Assembly: GCA_966211965.1 (NCBI GenBank)
Contig: CBIHON010000018.1
Location: 1-64,000, forward strand
Reading direction: 5' to 3'
From: CBIHON01 sp966211965
Lineage (GTDB): Bacteria > Pseudomonadota > Gammaproteobacteria > Burkholderiales > Burkholderiaceae_D
DNA length: 64,000 bases
In this document: positions 45,663-54,739 of the stretch, in pieces
Layout of the letters: every line of letters starts with the position of its first letter
How positions within the stretch are numbered: the stretch's first letter is position 1
The notes under the pieces: generated by a model
What the model saw: the letters and a program-made list of their open reading frames with translations, nothing else
What the model was told of the DNA's origin: nothing
Database searches by the model: none
Translations under genes and position numbers: made by a program

Positions 45663-46841
45663 ATGACTGACGCCGTCATCGTATCTACCGCACGCACCGG
45701 CCTGGCCAAATCCTGGAAGGGGGCATTCAACATGACCCACGGCGCCACTCTCGGCGGCCACGCATTGAGCGCCGCCATCGCGCGTGCCAAGATCGAAGCC
45801 GGCGAGGTCGAAGATGTCCTCATCGGTTGCGCGACGCCGGAAGGCGCAACCGGCAGCAATATCGCGCGCCAGATTGCTTTGCGCGGCGGCTGTCCGGTCA
45901 CCACTGCCGGCATGACGCTCAACCGTTTCTGCTCTTCCGGTCTGCAGACCATCGCCACCGCGGCGCAGCGCATCATGGCCGGTGAAGGCGAGGTCTACGC
46001 GGCCGGCGGAGTCGAATCGATTTCCTGCGTGCAGAACGAAGCCAATACGCACATGATCGCCGAGACCTGGCTGAAACAACACAAACCGGAAGTCTATTGG
46101 CCAATGCTGCAGACTGCGGAAACGGTCGCCAAGCGCTACGGCATCTCGCGCGAACGGCAGGATGAATATGGCGTGCAAAGCCAGTTGCGCGCCGCCGCGG
46201 CCCAAGCTGCCGGCAAGTTCAGCGATGAGATCGTGTCGATGACCACCATCATGGGCGTGGCAGACAAAGAAACCGGCATGCTGGCGACCAGGGAAGTGAC
46301 GATTTCCGCCGACGAGGGCATCCGCGCCGACACTACGCTCGAAGGCGTCTCCAAGATCCGTTCCGCCCTTCCCGGCGGGGTGATCGCGGCCGGCAATGCC
46401 AGCCAATTTTCCGACGGGGCATCGGTCGCGATCGTGATGAACAGCAGATTGGCCGAGGCCAAGGGCTTGCAGCCGCTCGGCATTTTCCGCGGCTTTGCCG
46501 TTGCCGGCTGCGAGCCCGATGAAATGGGCATTGGACCGGTGTTTGCGGTTCCCAAGCTGTTGAAAAAGGCCGGCCTGAAAATCGAAGACATCGGCCTGTG
46601 GGAATTGAACGAAGCCTTCGCGGTGCAGGTGCTGTATTGCGCCGACACGCTGGGCATACCGATGGATCGTCTGAATGTGAACGGCGGCGCGATTGCGGTC
46701 GGCCATCCCTATGGCGTATCCGGCGCGCGTTTGACCGGCCATGCGCTGATCGAAGGCAAGCGGCGCGGTGCGAAGTTCGTGGTGGTGACGATGTGTATCG
46801 GCGGCGGGCAGGGCGCTGCCGGGCTGTTCGAAGTTTGCTGA
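45663..46841 (+). CDS. Acetyl-CoA C-acyltransferase (thiolase)
   Basis: 392 residues from ATG 45663 behind GGAG. Cleaves 3-ketoacyl-CoA with CoA, the last step of beta-oxidation, or runs in reverse. It carries the nucleophile Cys90 in NRFCSSGLQTIA, the NEAFAVQ motif, GGAIAVGHPYGVSGAR with the catalytic His, and CIGGGQGAAGLFE with the second Cys. Degradative FadA-like or acetoacetyl-CoA thiolase cannot be told apart by motifs. The palindrome at 45537 shared with the SDR operon ties it to that regulon. The next gene is 161 bp away. Confidence 0.93.
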   Translation: MTDAVIVSTARTGLAKSWKGAFNMTHGATLGGHALSAAIARAKIEAGEVEDVLIGCATPEGATGSNIARQIALRGGCPVTTAGMTLNRFCSSGLQTIATAAQRIMAGEGEVYAAGGVESISCVQNEANTHMIAETWLKQHKPEVYWPMLQTAETVAKRYGISRERQDEYGVQSQLRAAAAQAAGKFSDEIVSMTTIMGVADKETGMLATREVTISADEGIRADTTLEGVSKIRSALPGGVIAAGNASQFSDGASVAIVMNSRLAEAKGLQPLGIFRGFAVAGCEPDEMGIGPVFAVPKLLKKAGLKIEDIGLWELNEAFAVQVLYCADTLGIPMDRLNVNGGAIAVGHPYGVSGARLTGHALIEGKRRGAKFVVVTMCIGGGQGAAGLFEVC

Positions 46842-46861
46842 CATGGACCAGCATCATTTCG

Positions 46862-46884
46862 AGCCAGGTTTGACCTCTGGCTTT
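46862..46884 (+). terminator. Weak hairpin after the thiolase gene
   Basis: AGCCAG and CTGGCT form a 6-bp stem with a 9-base loop, followed by only TT. A weak intrinsic terminator is plausible 20 bases past the stop. Confidence 0.35.
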
Positions 46885-47002
46885 CGTGTCCTGCCAGCGT
46901 GATTGTAGTTGCGTTGCGTGCACCTTTTTCCGTTTTGAAAGTGCTAGACTCGATGCCGCGCCGCGCGGCGCAATTCCCGAAAAATAGCTACGGAGGTGGA
47001 CC

Positions 47003-47266
47003 ATGAAGTTATCGATAAGGGCAATGATTTTATGTTTTTCCATGCTGGGATGCGGTGCCGCTTTCGCGGATGCGGACGACGTCAAATGGATTGCCCAGTG
47101 CATCAAGGACAATAAGCACGAAGGCGCCAAGCAGGAAGGGGTCTACAAGTATTGCGAGTGCATGAACAGCAAGATGTCTTCAGACGAAACGCGATCCATC
47201 ACCGAGTGGGAAAAGACTCATCCAAAAGAAGAGGCTGCATGCTCAAAGGCGGCCGGCTGGAAATGA
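47003..47266 (+). CDS. Small exported four-Cys protein
   Basis: 87 residues; ATG 47003 behind GGAGG. A signal peptide (MKLSIRAMILCFSMLGCGAA|FA) leads to a 65-residue mature protein with Cys in AQCIKDN, YCECMNSK and AACSKAAGW, probably two disulfides in the periplasm. The mature part is charged and helical. I do not recognise a named family. It has its own promoter space (161 bp) after the thiolase and is followed by a strong GC hairpin. Confidence 0.75.
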   Translation: MKLSIRAMILCFSMLGCGAAFADADDVKWIAQCIKDNKHEGAKQEGVYKYCECMNSKMSSDETRSITEWEKTHPKEEAACSKAAGWK

Positions 47267-47294
47267 TTCAAGAGTGAAGGGTTTGAGCGATTAA

Positions 47295-47311
47295 GGGGGC
47301 CGGCGGCCCCC
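47295..47311 (+). other. GC-rich hairpin
   Basis: GGGGGCC-GGC-GGCCCCC forms a perfect 7-bp stem between the small exported protein and the Dabb gene. There is no U-run, so it would slow polymerase or protect the upstream mRNA 3' end rather than stop it cleanly. Confidence 0.45.
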
Positions 47312-47349
47312 GCGTTCTGAGATAATGCCCGCTCCCCCAAGGAGCCCTC

Positions 47350-47652
47350 ATGATCAAGCATATCGTATTCTGGAAACTCAAAGACCAAGCCGAAGGCGCC
47401 GATAAAGCCGCCAATGCGCTCAAAATGAAAGCAATGCTCGATGCCTGCGCCGATCTGGTGCCCGGCATTTTGAAGTTCGAAACCGTGCTTGCCCAACCCG
47501 GCCTGGAGGCCACTTACGATGTCGTCCTCTACTCGGAATTTGCCTCGAAGGCTGCACTCGACGCCTACCAGGAACACCCTCGGCACGTGGCGCTGAAGCC
47601 TTTCATCGGCGCGGTGCGCGAGGCGCGGCAGTGCATGGATTACGAAGTTTGA
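47350..47652 (+). CDS. Dabb-family stress-response alpha/beta-barrel protein
   Basis: 100 residues, start ATG 47350 behind AAGGAG. MIKHIVFWKLKD at the start, YDVVLYSEFASKAALDAYQE and HPRHVALKPFIGAV later are the hallmarks of the dimeric alpha/beta-barrel (Dabb) family. Members act as small stress proteins or bind small metabolites, and some are polyketide cyclases. There is no conserved catalytic set to assign a reaction. A single-gene unit; the next sequence is an ANR box and a dead gene. Confidence 0.9.
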   Translation: MIKHIVFWKLKDQAEGADKAANALKMKAMLDACADLVPGILKFETVLAQPGLEATYDVVLYSEFASKAALDAYQEHPRHVALKPFIGAVREARQCMDYEV

Positions 47653-47684
47653 TCCGTCCCGGCCGCTGCATGTCTCCGGCCTTT

Positions 47685-47698
47685 TTGATCCAAATCAA
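47685..47698 (+). promoter_or_regulatory. Perfect FNR/ANR box
   Basis: TTGATCCAAATCAA fits TTGAT-N4-ATCAA exactly, the binding site of the oxygen-sensing regulators FNR/ANR/FixK. It stands about 100 bp upstream of the broken SafE-like gene. Such boxes usually drive cbb3 oxidase assembly genes, whose remnants follow. Confidence 0.7.
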
Positions 47699-47784
47699 TG
47701 CGCTTCGGCCCACAGGCCGCCTACACTTCAGCCGCACCGGATAACGCCTCATCCCTGCGGCGGTCGGTGCCTGGAGTCTGCACC

Positions 47785-48410
47785 GTGTCGGGTTTGAGCC
47801 TGTTCCCCATATTCATAATCGGCCTGCTGGGCAGCGTGCACTGCGCCGATGTGCGGCGGCATCGTCGGTGCGTTGTCGATGGCATCGAGCGCGAAGCGGC
47901 CGTTTCCGGGCGCCGTCGTGACCTTCTGTGCGGCATTCGACGGCGCTTTCGCGTGTTCGCATACAACACGGCCGTATTGGCAGCTATATGCTGGCCGGGG
48001 GCCTTGGCTGGCGGCGTCGCGTCCGGGGCGCGCAGTTTTTTTTGTTTCATCGCTGCAGCTCGGCGGCTATTGGCTGGCGAACCTGATGCTGGTCGCGCTC
48101 GGTTTATACCTGATGGATGCATGGCGCGGCTTGGCGCGGTTGGCTGACTGCCATGCTGACCGGCTCCGCCGGGGCCGGTGCGGCAGTAATGTTCGTATTC
48201 GGTTTGGGCACCTTGCCCATGCTGCTCAGCCTGGGTCTGCTTGGCAGTCGCCTGAAAACCCTGGCCCAGCGCCCCCAGATACGGCGGGTTGGAGGAGCCA
48301 TCGTAATGGCTTTCGGTTTGCTCGGTCTGACACGCGCCGCGAACGGCCTATCCCTGGGCTGGCTCGATGCGGTCTGCCTCAGTCCGCCTGCCGCACAGGT
48401 GGCGCGATGA
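47785..48410 (+). pseudogene. Broken TauE/SafE-like (cbb3-assembly-type) membrane protein gene
   Basis: Reading across frames gives SGLSLFPIFIIGLLGSVHCA then MCGGIVGALSMASSAKRP, the N-terminus of SafE-like proteins from ccoGHIS loci. A single-base loss at about 47849 breaks the HCAGMCGG motif. Later pieces, AYNTAVLAAICWPGALAGG, SSLQLGGYWLANLMLVALGL and GTLPMLLSLGLLGSRLKTLA, occur in different frames, so at least three frameshifts separate a clear 12- to 20-residue match from the next. It cannot encode a working protein unless these are sequencing errors. Its end overlaps the next dead gene (ATGA). Confidence 0.75.
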
Positions 48411-48632
48411 GCGCGGTTTTAGCGGATGGCTGGCCGGCGCCGGCGCAAAAAGCACAGCAAGCGTCCGATTGCTTCCATTGCGGCTTGCCGCTGCCTGATC
48501 GAACGCCGCTTGGCGCGCGTGGCCGGCCTGCAGACCGCCAACATGAACGTCGCTACCGAGCGCCTGTCCGTGCGCTGGGACAAAGCGCAATGCAAGCCCA
48601 GCAACATCCTGCAAGCATTGCGTGAAATTTAG
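48407..48632 (+). pseudogene. Truncated, frameshifted N-terminus of a CcoI-type copper P-ATPase
   Basis: The ATG overlaps the stop of the dead SafE-like gene. ASDCFHCGLPLP matches the N-terminal Cys motif of CcoI/FixI ATPases; after a frame change come LIERRLARVAGLQTANMNVA and VRWDKAQCKPSNILQALREI, the linker after the metal-binding domain. The six-helix membrane and ATPase body are absent; the frame stops at 48632. The order SafE-CcoI and the ANR box identify a former cbb3 oxidase maturation locus. Confidence 0.65.
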
Positions 48633-48738
48633 CAAGGTCGGTTTATACGCACTTACGCAGAATTCCGGCAGGATCTGGAGTCGCTTCAGGAGAATCCATG
48701 AAGCCGCCTGTTTGAGTTCATAGCAGGCTCTGTTGGCA

Positions 48739-51700
48739 TTATGCCCAGCCAGAAGGAATATCACCGTTCTGTTTGAACAACATCTGCTCGAACCTCTTCT
48801 CGGGTACAGGCCGGCAATAGTAATAGCCTTGTGCCACCTGACAGCCGTGTTGCTGCAGAATGATGGCTTGTTCATTTGTTTCCACTCCTTCCGCGACGAT
48901 CTCCAGGTGCAAACTGCGCGCCATGGCGATGATCGCCACCACCAACGCATTGTCCCTAGGATCGTCGACGATATCCCTGACGAATGATTGGTCGATCTTC
49001 AATGTGTGGATGGGGAAACGTTGCAGATATGCGAGGTTTGAATAGCCGACGCCGAAGTCATCCACCGCGAGTCTTACGCCGGTCTCGGTGATTCGGCTCA
49101 GCGCGCTCAGGCTCTCATCGTTTTGCGCCATCAGAATGCCTTCGGTGATCTCCAGCACGACATCGCTTGCCACGACGTCCGTTACTTGCAGGATGCGCCG
49201 CAAGGTGCTCGCAAATGTCGCGTGGCGCAGCTGGGCTGGCGAGATATTGACCGCTATGCGCAGGCCGGAGTGACCGGCGACCTGCCATTGCTTCAGACGC
49301 GTGCATGCCTGCAGCAATGCCCATTCTCCGATCTGCACAATCTGGCCTGTTTCTTCTGCGACCTTTACAAAGTCTTCCGGCTGTTCCAGGCTGCCGTCTG
49401 CCCGCCGCCAACGCAGCAGCGCCTCGGCTTCGATGATGCGGCCACTTCTCATGTCGATCTGCGGCTGGTAATGCAGCACAAATTCGCCACGTTCCAGCGC
49501 GCGATGCAATTGATTGGCAATAGTGAGGCGGCGCGTTGTCGCTTCATTGAGAGCCACGGTGAAAAACTGGTAATTGTTTTTCCCTTTTTCTTTCGCGTGA
49601 TACATGGCGGTATCGGCTGCACGGAGCAGGGCTTCCGTATCGATGCCGTCGGATGGATACATGCTGATGCCGATGCTGGCGGTGACATACAGCTCATGGC
49701 CTTCGACCGTCGCCGGGCGGCCGAATGCTTCCAGCACCTTACGCGCCACCGCCGCCGCCTCCTCGCCGGCCGGGTCTACCGGCGCCAGACTGATAATGAA
49801 TTCATCGCCGCCCAAGCGGGCTACGTTGTCGCCTTCGCGCAGGCAATGCTGCAGGCGCTGCGCTACATCGAGCAGCAGCATATCGCCCGTCTGGTGACCG
49901 AGTGAATCGTTGATATGCTTGAAGTAGTCGAGATCGATGAACAGCACGGCAATATGGGCCTTCTCGCGCCGCGCCTGCGCAATCGCCAACTCCAGACGGT
50001 CCTGGAATACCAGGCGATTGGGCAAGCCGGTCAGTACGTCATGCTGCGCCAGATACCGCACCCGTCCTTCGGCACCCCGCCTTTCGGTAAGATCGAGTAC
50101 GAACGCGACGCCTTGCTGCTGCGAACCTTCCAGCAGCGCACCGCCGATCAGCACCGGCAGGCGCCGGCCGTCTTTGCAAATGTATTCCTTTTCATAAGGA
50201 ATGAAGCGGCCGCATTCGCGCAACTCGGCAATTGCCTGCTGGTCGCGCATGCGGTATTCATCCGGCGTCAGCGCCCCCCAGCTCAGGTTATTTGCTTCCG
50301 ATTCTGCCCGATCGTAGCCGATCATTTGCAGAAACGCGTCATTGGAACTGGAAATGGTGCCGTCCATATCCCAGAAAAAGATGCCGATAATGTTGGAGTC
50401 CACCAGCCTGCGCGCTCGCGCTTCGCTGCAGGCAAGTTCTTCGGTACGCTTGCGCATCTCGTCAAGCAAGCGTGCATTGCGCATCGCAACTGCCACCTGT
50501 GCGGCGAACAGCGACAGCAGGTGCACATCGGCGTCCGTGAATTCGCGCGGTGTGCCGCATGACATCACGCTCAACACGCCGATCAGCTCTCCGCCGGACA
50601 GCATCGGTACCGCCAGGATCGATTCGATCGTCAGATGCGTGAAACGTTGAGCGTGAAGCGGCGAATGGCGATAATTATTGATGTAGAGCGGCTGGCGCGT
50701 TCGCGCCACCGTTTCGGTCACGCCCTCGCCCAGCGCGATGTGGGTGCCGGGCGGGATGTCGGCGCCATCGACTGCAGCCAGCTCCAGTAGATTGGACGAT
50801 GGATCAAAGGTCATCACCGCGCCGACCGTGCCGTGCAGCAGGCTTTTGGCGCGGTCCAGAATCACCATCAGCAGGGTGGACATATTCTGCTGCGTAGCAA
50901 GTTCCTGTGAGGCATCGTACAGCGCGGCAAACTCGTCGGCGCGGCGGCGCAATTCATTTTGCGCATGTTTGCGTTCCGATAAGTCGAGCACAAATGCGAC
51001 GCCCTGTTCAGGAGAGTCTTCCGCCAACGCTGCACCGACCAATACCGGCGCACGGCTTCCATCCTGCCGAATAAACTCTTTTTCGAACGGTGCGCATGCG
51101 CCCGCCTGCCGAAGTTCTTCGATGGCAAGCTCATCCGATTGCCGGCATTCCGGCGGCGTCATTGCGCGCCAATTGATTTTTCCTGCATTCAAATCCTCGC
51201 GCGCGTATTGCACGATACGAAGAAACGCTTCGTTGGCCTCGGTAACGGCACCATCGATCCGGCAGAACATAAGCCCGATTACATTGGTGTCTGACAGCCG
51301 CCGCAACTGCGCTTCATGTTTTTGCAAGGCTTCTTCCTGATCTGCCCGTTTCTCTTGCTCATGCTGCAGGTCGCGAAACAGCTGCTGCATTTCCTTGCGA
51401 TTGGCCTCTGCCTGGATGGCACGATGCCGGGTCAGCGTAACCAGATATCCGATGGCAACCGATACCAGCAGGTAAGCCGCTAGCAGAATGCCTTCTTCCG
51501 GCTGAAGAGGAATCAGCTTGAGGGTGAAATAAGGGTGTAAATAAGCGAATTCCCAGACGATTGCGCCAGCAATTGTGGCGGCGATTGCCGGCAGCGTGCC
51601 CATGTGTAGGGTAATCAATACGAGCACGCCGAGCTGCGCAAATGCAACCGTGCCCGGCTTATTCATGAGCAAATGATGGGCTGGCAGGAATAGGGCATTG

Positions 51701-51807
51701 ATGACGAACATGACGATCATCGCGATTACTGCATGCGGGAAAATACTCTTGATGAAATGCATCAGAGGACCTATTGAAATCGGTAACTGAATAAATGCAG
51801 ATTGCAT
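48739..51807 (-). CDS. Multi-domain GGDEF-EAL regulator with PAS and GAF sensors
   Basis: 1022 residues. An N-terminal KdpD-like four-helix membrane region (about 15-130) is followed by a coiled coil (about 130-165), PAS (about 165-280), GAF (about 290-450), a second PAS (about 460-575), GGDEF (585-750; intact LGGDEF at 665-670) and EAL (about 765-1010; EALLRW at 795-800, DDFGVGYSNLAYLQRFPI). Both catalytic signatures look complete, so it may make and break cyclic di-GMP. Start taken at ATG 51807; ATG 51762 (MHFIKSIFPHAV) is a close alternative. It stands alone. Confidence 0.93.
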   Translation of the reverse strand: MQSAFIQLPISIGPLMHFIKSIFPHAVIAMIVMFVINALFLPAHHLLMNKPGTVAFAQLGVLVLITLHMGTLPAIAATIAGAIVWEFAYLHPYFTLKLIPLQPEEGILLAAYLLVSVAIGYLVTLTRHRAIQAEANRKEMQQLFRDLQHEQEKRADQEEALQKHEAQLRRLSDTNVIGLMFCRIDGAVTEANEAFLRIVQYAREDLNAGKINWRAMTPPECRQSDELAIEELRQAGACAPFEKEFIRQDGSRAPVLVGAALAEDSPEQGVAFVLDLSERKHAQNELRRRADEFAALYDASQELATQQNMSTLLMVILDRAKSLLHGTVGAVMTFDPSSNLLELAAVDGADIPPGTHIALGEGVTETVARTRQPLYINNYRHSPLHAQRFTHLTIESILAVPMLSGGELIGVLSVMSCGTPREFTDADVHLLSLFAAQVAVAMRNARLLDEMRKRTEELACSEARARRLVDSNIIGIFFWDMDGTISSSNDAFLQMIGYDRAESEANNLSWGALTPDEYRMRDQQAIAELRECGRFIPYEKEYICKDGRRLPVLIGGALLEGSQQQGVAFVLDLTERRGAEGRVRYLAQHDVLTGLPNRLVFQDRLELAIAQARREKAHIAVLFIDLDYFKHINDSLGHQTGDMLLLDVAQRLQHCLREGDNVARLGGDEFIISLAPVDPAGEEAAAVARKVLEAFGRPATVEGHELYVTASIGISMYPSDGIDTEALLRAADTAMYHAKEKGKNNYQFFTVALNEATTRRLTIANQLHRALERGEFVLHYQPQIDMRSGRIIEAEALLRWRRADGSLEQPEDFVKVAEETGQIVQIGEWALLQACTRLKQWQVAGHSGLRIAVNISPAQLRHATFASTLRRILQVTDVVASDVVLEITEGILMAQNDESLSALSRITETGVRLAVDDFGVGYSNLAYLQRFPIHTLKIDQSFVRDIVDDPRDNALVVAIIAMARSLHLEIVAEGVETNEQAIILQQHGCQVAQGYYYCRPVPEKRFEQMLFKQNGDIPSGWA

Positions 51808-52212
51808 GCAGTCCGCGCCCGTCTAGGGTAGAGGTCCAATTATTTCAGCGGAACGCTGTCGGCGACCTTCTGGCTATCGGATGGTGGCGATGGCGCAGAA
51901 GCCTGAGACGACGTATTCGGACAACTTAATGAGACAAAGGCCGTGATGTGAAATTCCATCCGTACTTCATGCGCATTTGCAAGCCGTTGGCTGAGTAGCC
52001 GCGCACTCATTATTTATGGCGCGACAATTGATCCATGCCGCAAGAAGCACAACGGTTTCGAATATCGGTTACGCTGACGGCTGGGACGGAGTCAGGATCG
52101 GCGAGTAGCGTCATGGCGGGTAAGATCGGTGCAGCGACATGACTGGCGGTGCACAAAACCCAATCGCCCGGTCCAGTTCACATCACATCGTAATTTTTCT
52201 GTAAGCTGCATT
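51808..52212. other. 405-bp intergenic region
   Basis: Divergent promoters for the GGDEF-EAL gene and the SDR operon are expected here. I saw no ORF, repeat or transposon end. The last part, beside the operator at 52213, is AT-richer (ATCGTAATTTTTCTGTAAGC), as expected for a promoter. Confidence 0.4.
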
Positions 52213-52236
52213 TTTTATGAGCGATCGTTCGAAAAC
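52213..52236 (+). promoter_or_regulatory. Palindromic operator of the SDR operon (copy 2)
   Basis: TTTTATGAG, CGATCG and TTCGAAAAC make a near-palindrome of the same size and orientation as the one at 45537. The site ends 28 bases before the start codon, so a bound protein would block transcription or initiation. Confidence 0.6.
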
Positions 52237-52263
52237 TGAGTGCTGCTGAAAAAGGAGAGCTTA

Positions 52264-53046
52264 ATGCGCACTGCGCAACAACTTTTTGACTTGACGGGAA
52301 AAACGGCTTTGGTGACCGGCGGTTCACGCGGGCTGGGCTTGCAAATCGCCGAAGCACTGGGGGAGCAGGGCGCGAAAATCGTGCTGTCTTCACGTAGGCA
52401 ATCCGATCTGGAGGAAGCTGCGGCCCGCCTGCAAGCACGCGGCATCAACGCCAGCGCGATCGCCGCCGACCTGTCGCAAGAAGCCTCGATTGCGCCTCTG
52501 CTTGCCGAAACCCTGAAACACCTGGGTCACATCGATATCCTGATCAACAACGCCGGCGCCACCTGGGGCGCGCCGGCCGAAGATCACCCGATCGAAGCTT
52601 GGGACAAGGTGATGAACCTAAATATCCGCAGCATCTTTCTGCTGTCGCAGGCGGTCGGCAAATCGTCGATGATTCCACGCAAATACGGCCGCATCGTCAA
52701 TGTTGCCTCAATCGCCGGCCTGGCCGGCAACCTTCCCGGTTCAATGCAGACCATTGCGTACAACACGTCCAAGGGGGCGGTAGTGAACTTCACCCGCACT
52801 CTCGCCGGAGAGTGGGGCCGCTACGGCATCACGGTGAATGCACTGGCGCCAGGTTTTTTCCCCTCCAAGATGACCAAGGGCGTGCTGGAAACATTCGGTA
52901 AGGAAGGTTTGGCAGGGCATGCGCCGCTGCAGCGCATCGGCGACGATGAGGATCTGAAGGGGGCGGCCTTGCTGTTCGCATCGGACGCGGGCAAGCACAT
53001 CACTGGCCAGATTCTCGCAATTGACGGCGGTGTTTCTGCGGTCTGA
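52264..53046 (+). CDS. SDR-family oxidoreductase
   Basis: 260 residues from ATG 52264 behind AAGGAG. NAD(P)-binding TGGSRGLGLQIAE lies near residue 18, NNAGATWG follows, and the catalytic set is Ser in NVASIAG, Tyr and Lys in YNTSKGAVVNF. Typical of classical short-chain dehydrogenases that reduce or oxidise 3-keto/3-hydroxy groups (FabG-like or gluconate-5-dehydrogenase-like). First gene of an operon with a thioesterase (stop and start overlap by one base). The substrate is not set by sequence; 3-hydroxyacyl-CoA is plausible given the thiolase regulon. Confidence 0.9.
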   Translation: MRTAQQLFDLTGKTALVTGGSRGLGLQIAEALGEQGAKIVLSSRRQSDLEEAAARLQARGINASAIAADLSQEASIAPLLAETLKHLGHIDILINNAGATWGAPAEDHPIEAWDKVMNLNIRSIFLLSQAVGKSSMIPRKYGRIVNVASIAGLAGNLPGSMQTIAYNTSKGAVVNFTRTLAGEWGRYGITVNALAPGFFPSKMTKGVLETFGKEGLAGHAPLQRIGDDEDLKGAALLFASDAGKHITGQILAIDGGVSAV

Positions 53047-53522
53047 TGTTGGCGCCTACGATGGATACTTCAAAACAGCAATTCTTCGCACCCGAGAATC
53101 CCTTTTTGCATGACCTTGGCGTCGAATTCCTCGGCATGGGGAACGGCGAGGCGCAAGTCGCGCTCAACCTGTTGCCGCGTCATATGAACAGTTGGCATGT
53201 GACGCACGGGGGCGTGACGATGACGCTGCTCGACGTGGTCATGGCAATGGCGGGACGTTCGCTTGATCCCAACGCGAAGGGCGGCGTGACGATTGAAATG
53301 AAAACCAGCTTCCTGCAGCCGGGCGGCAAACCGGGCGGGCGCCTGATCGCCAAGGGCAAAGCCTTCCATCGCTCCACGACGATGTGCTTTTGCGAGGGAG
53401 AAGTATGGAATGGCGAGCAACTGGTGGCCAAGGCCATGGGGACTTTCAAATACCTGAAGCGACTTGATGCCGGCGGCAAGCTGGACTCGAACAAGCCGGC
53501 GCAGGATTACGTCAGCGATTGA
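53046..53522 (+). CDS. PaaI-type hotdog acyl-CoA thioesterase
   Basis: 158 residues. The ATG overlaps the TGA of the SDR gene (TGATG), so translation is coupled. HVTHGGVTMTLLDVVMAMAG is the signature HGGxxxxxxDxxxG of the PaaI/YbaW hotdog family, which hydrolyses acyl- or aryl-acyl-CoA. The following TIEMKTSFLQPG and FKYLKRL fit. M6 (MDTSKQQFFAPENP) is an alternative start. Probably releases stalled acyl-CoA intermediates and saves CoA. Confidence 0.9.
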   Translation: MLAPTMDTSKQQFFAPENPFLHDLGVEFLGMGNGEAQVALNLLPRHMNSWHVTHGGVTMTLLDVVMAMAGRSLDPNAKGGVTIEMKTSFLQPGGKPGGRLIAKGKAFHRSTTMCFCEGEVWNGEQLVAKAMGTFKYLKRLDAGGKLDSNKPAQDYVSD

Positions 53523-53597
53523 GAAAATAGACGTGCGAAAGCGGCGAGACACTGAACAGCTTCCGAAAACAGCATACTCGAACAATCTGGAGATCAC

Positions 53598-54596
53598 ATG
53601 ACTACTACCTATCACCGACTGGTCCTGGCATCGCGCCCGAAGGGCGAGGTCACGCCGGACAACTTTCGGCTCGAATCGGTCGCAGTGCCTACGCTGAAAG
53701 AGGGCGAAGTCCTGGTACGCAACCATTACCTGTCGCTTGATCCTTACATGCGGATGCGCATGGAAGACGTGAAAAGCTATGCAGCACCGCAAGCGGTCGG
53801 CGAGACCATGATCGGCGGGACTGCCGGCGAAATCGTCGAGAGCAGGAATCCGAGATTTGCCGTCGGCGACAAGGTGATCGGCATGTTCGGCTGGTCGGAG
53901 ATGGGCGTGTCGGACGGCACCCTGTTGCGCAAGGCAGATACCAGCCGGATTCCCCTGTCGGCATATCTCGGTGCGGTCGGCATGCCCGGCATGACCGCGT
54001 GGTACGGCCTGACCCAGATCATGCAGCCCAAGGAAGGCGAAACGATCGTCGTTTCGGCCGCCAGCGGCGCGGTTGGCAGCGTGGTCGGCCAGCTCGCCAA
54101 ACTGCGCGGTTGCCGCGCGGTGGGTATCGCCGGCGGCGCCGAAAAATGCGCGTACGTGGTGCATGAATTGGGCTTCGATGCCTGTGTCGATTACAAGGCC
54201 GGCAACCTGCAAGCCGATTTGGCCGCGGCGACACCGAATGGCATCGACGCCGTGTTCGAAAATGTTGGCGGCGAAATATTCGATGCCTGTCTGGCGCGCA
54301 TGAATCCTTTCGGCCGCATCGCCTTGTGCGGACTGATCGCCGGCTACGACGGCGAACCGATGCCGCTCAATAACGTACGCATGTTGCTGGCGATGCGCTT
54401 GACGCTGCGCGGCTTCATCATATCCGAGCATCTCGATCTATGGCCGCAGGGACTGGGTGAATTGGGCACGCTGGTGGCGAGCGGCAAGCTGAAATTCCGC
54501 GAGTCGATTGCGCAGGGTCTGGCGGCGGCGCCGGAGGCGTTCATTGGATTGTTGAAGGGTAAAAATTTCGGCAAGCAGTTGGTCAAACTGGTGTGA
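53598..54596 (+). CDS. Zinc-independent MDR-family NADP-dependent oxidoreductase
   Basis: 332 residues, ATG 53598 behind GGAG. N-terminal VNHYLSLDPYMR-like motif (RNHYLSLDPYMRMRM) and NADPH-binding AASGAVGSVVGQLAKLRGCR match the leukotriene B4 12-hydroxydehydrogenase / curcumin reductase (CurA) branch of the medium-chain dehydrogenases, which reduce alkenal or enone double bonds. No zinc-binding Cys set. It lies 75 bp after the thioesterase in the same direction. Probably reduces 2,3-unsaturated intermediates in this fatty-acid-type cluster. Confidence 0.92.
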   Translation: MTTTYHRLVLASRPKGEVTPDNFRLESVAVPTLKEGEVLVRNHYLSLDPYMRMRMEDVKSYAAPQAVGETMIGGTAGEIVESRNPRFAVGDKVIGMFGWSEMGVSDGTLLRKADTSRIPLSAYLGAVGMPGMTAWYGLTQIMQPKEGETIVVSAASGAVGSVVGQLAKLRGCRAVGIAGGAEKCAYVVHELGFDACVDYKAGNLQADLAAATPNGIDAVFENVGGEIFDACLARMNPFGRIALCGLIAGYDGEPMPLNNVRMLLAMRLTLRGFIISEHLDLWPQGLGELGTLVASGKLKFRESIAQGLAAAPEAFIGLLKGKNFGKQLVKLV

Positions 54597-54739
54597 CCAT
54601 CTGAAAAGCCGACTGCCCATGACTCGCCCTTGCTGCCTGCCCGGTGCCCTGGCGGTTCTTCGCGTGGGGGCTCCATGCTGAATTGCATGTAAGTCTGAAG
54701 CCGGATGGGTTACGAACGGATTAGTGCCCAAGAGAGAAC

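Noticed and set aside
45576..46844. A 422-codon frame antisense to the thiolase
   Set aside because: The thiolase on the other strand has all catalytic motifs; this is its mirror.
46947..46972. GC-rich palindrome GCGCCGCGCGGCGC before the small exported protein
   Set aside because: Short self-complementary GC run without a U-run; likely by chance in GC-rich DNA, so not called a terminator.
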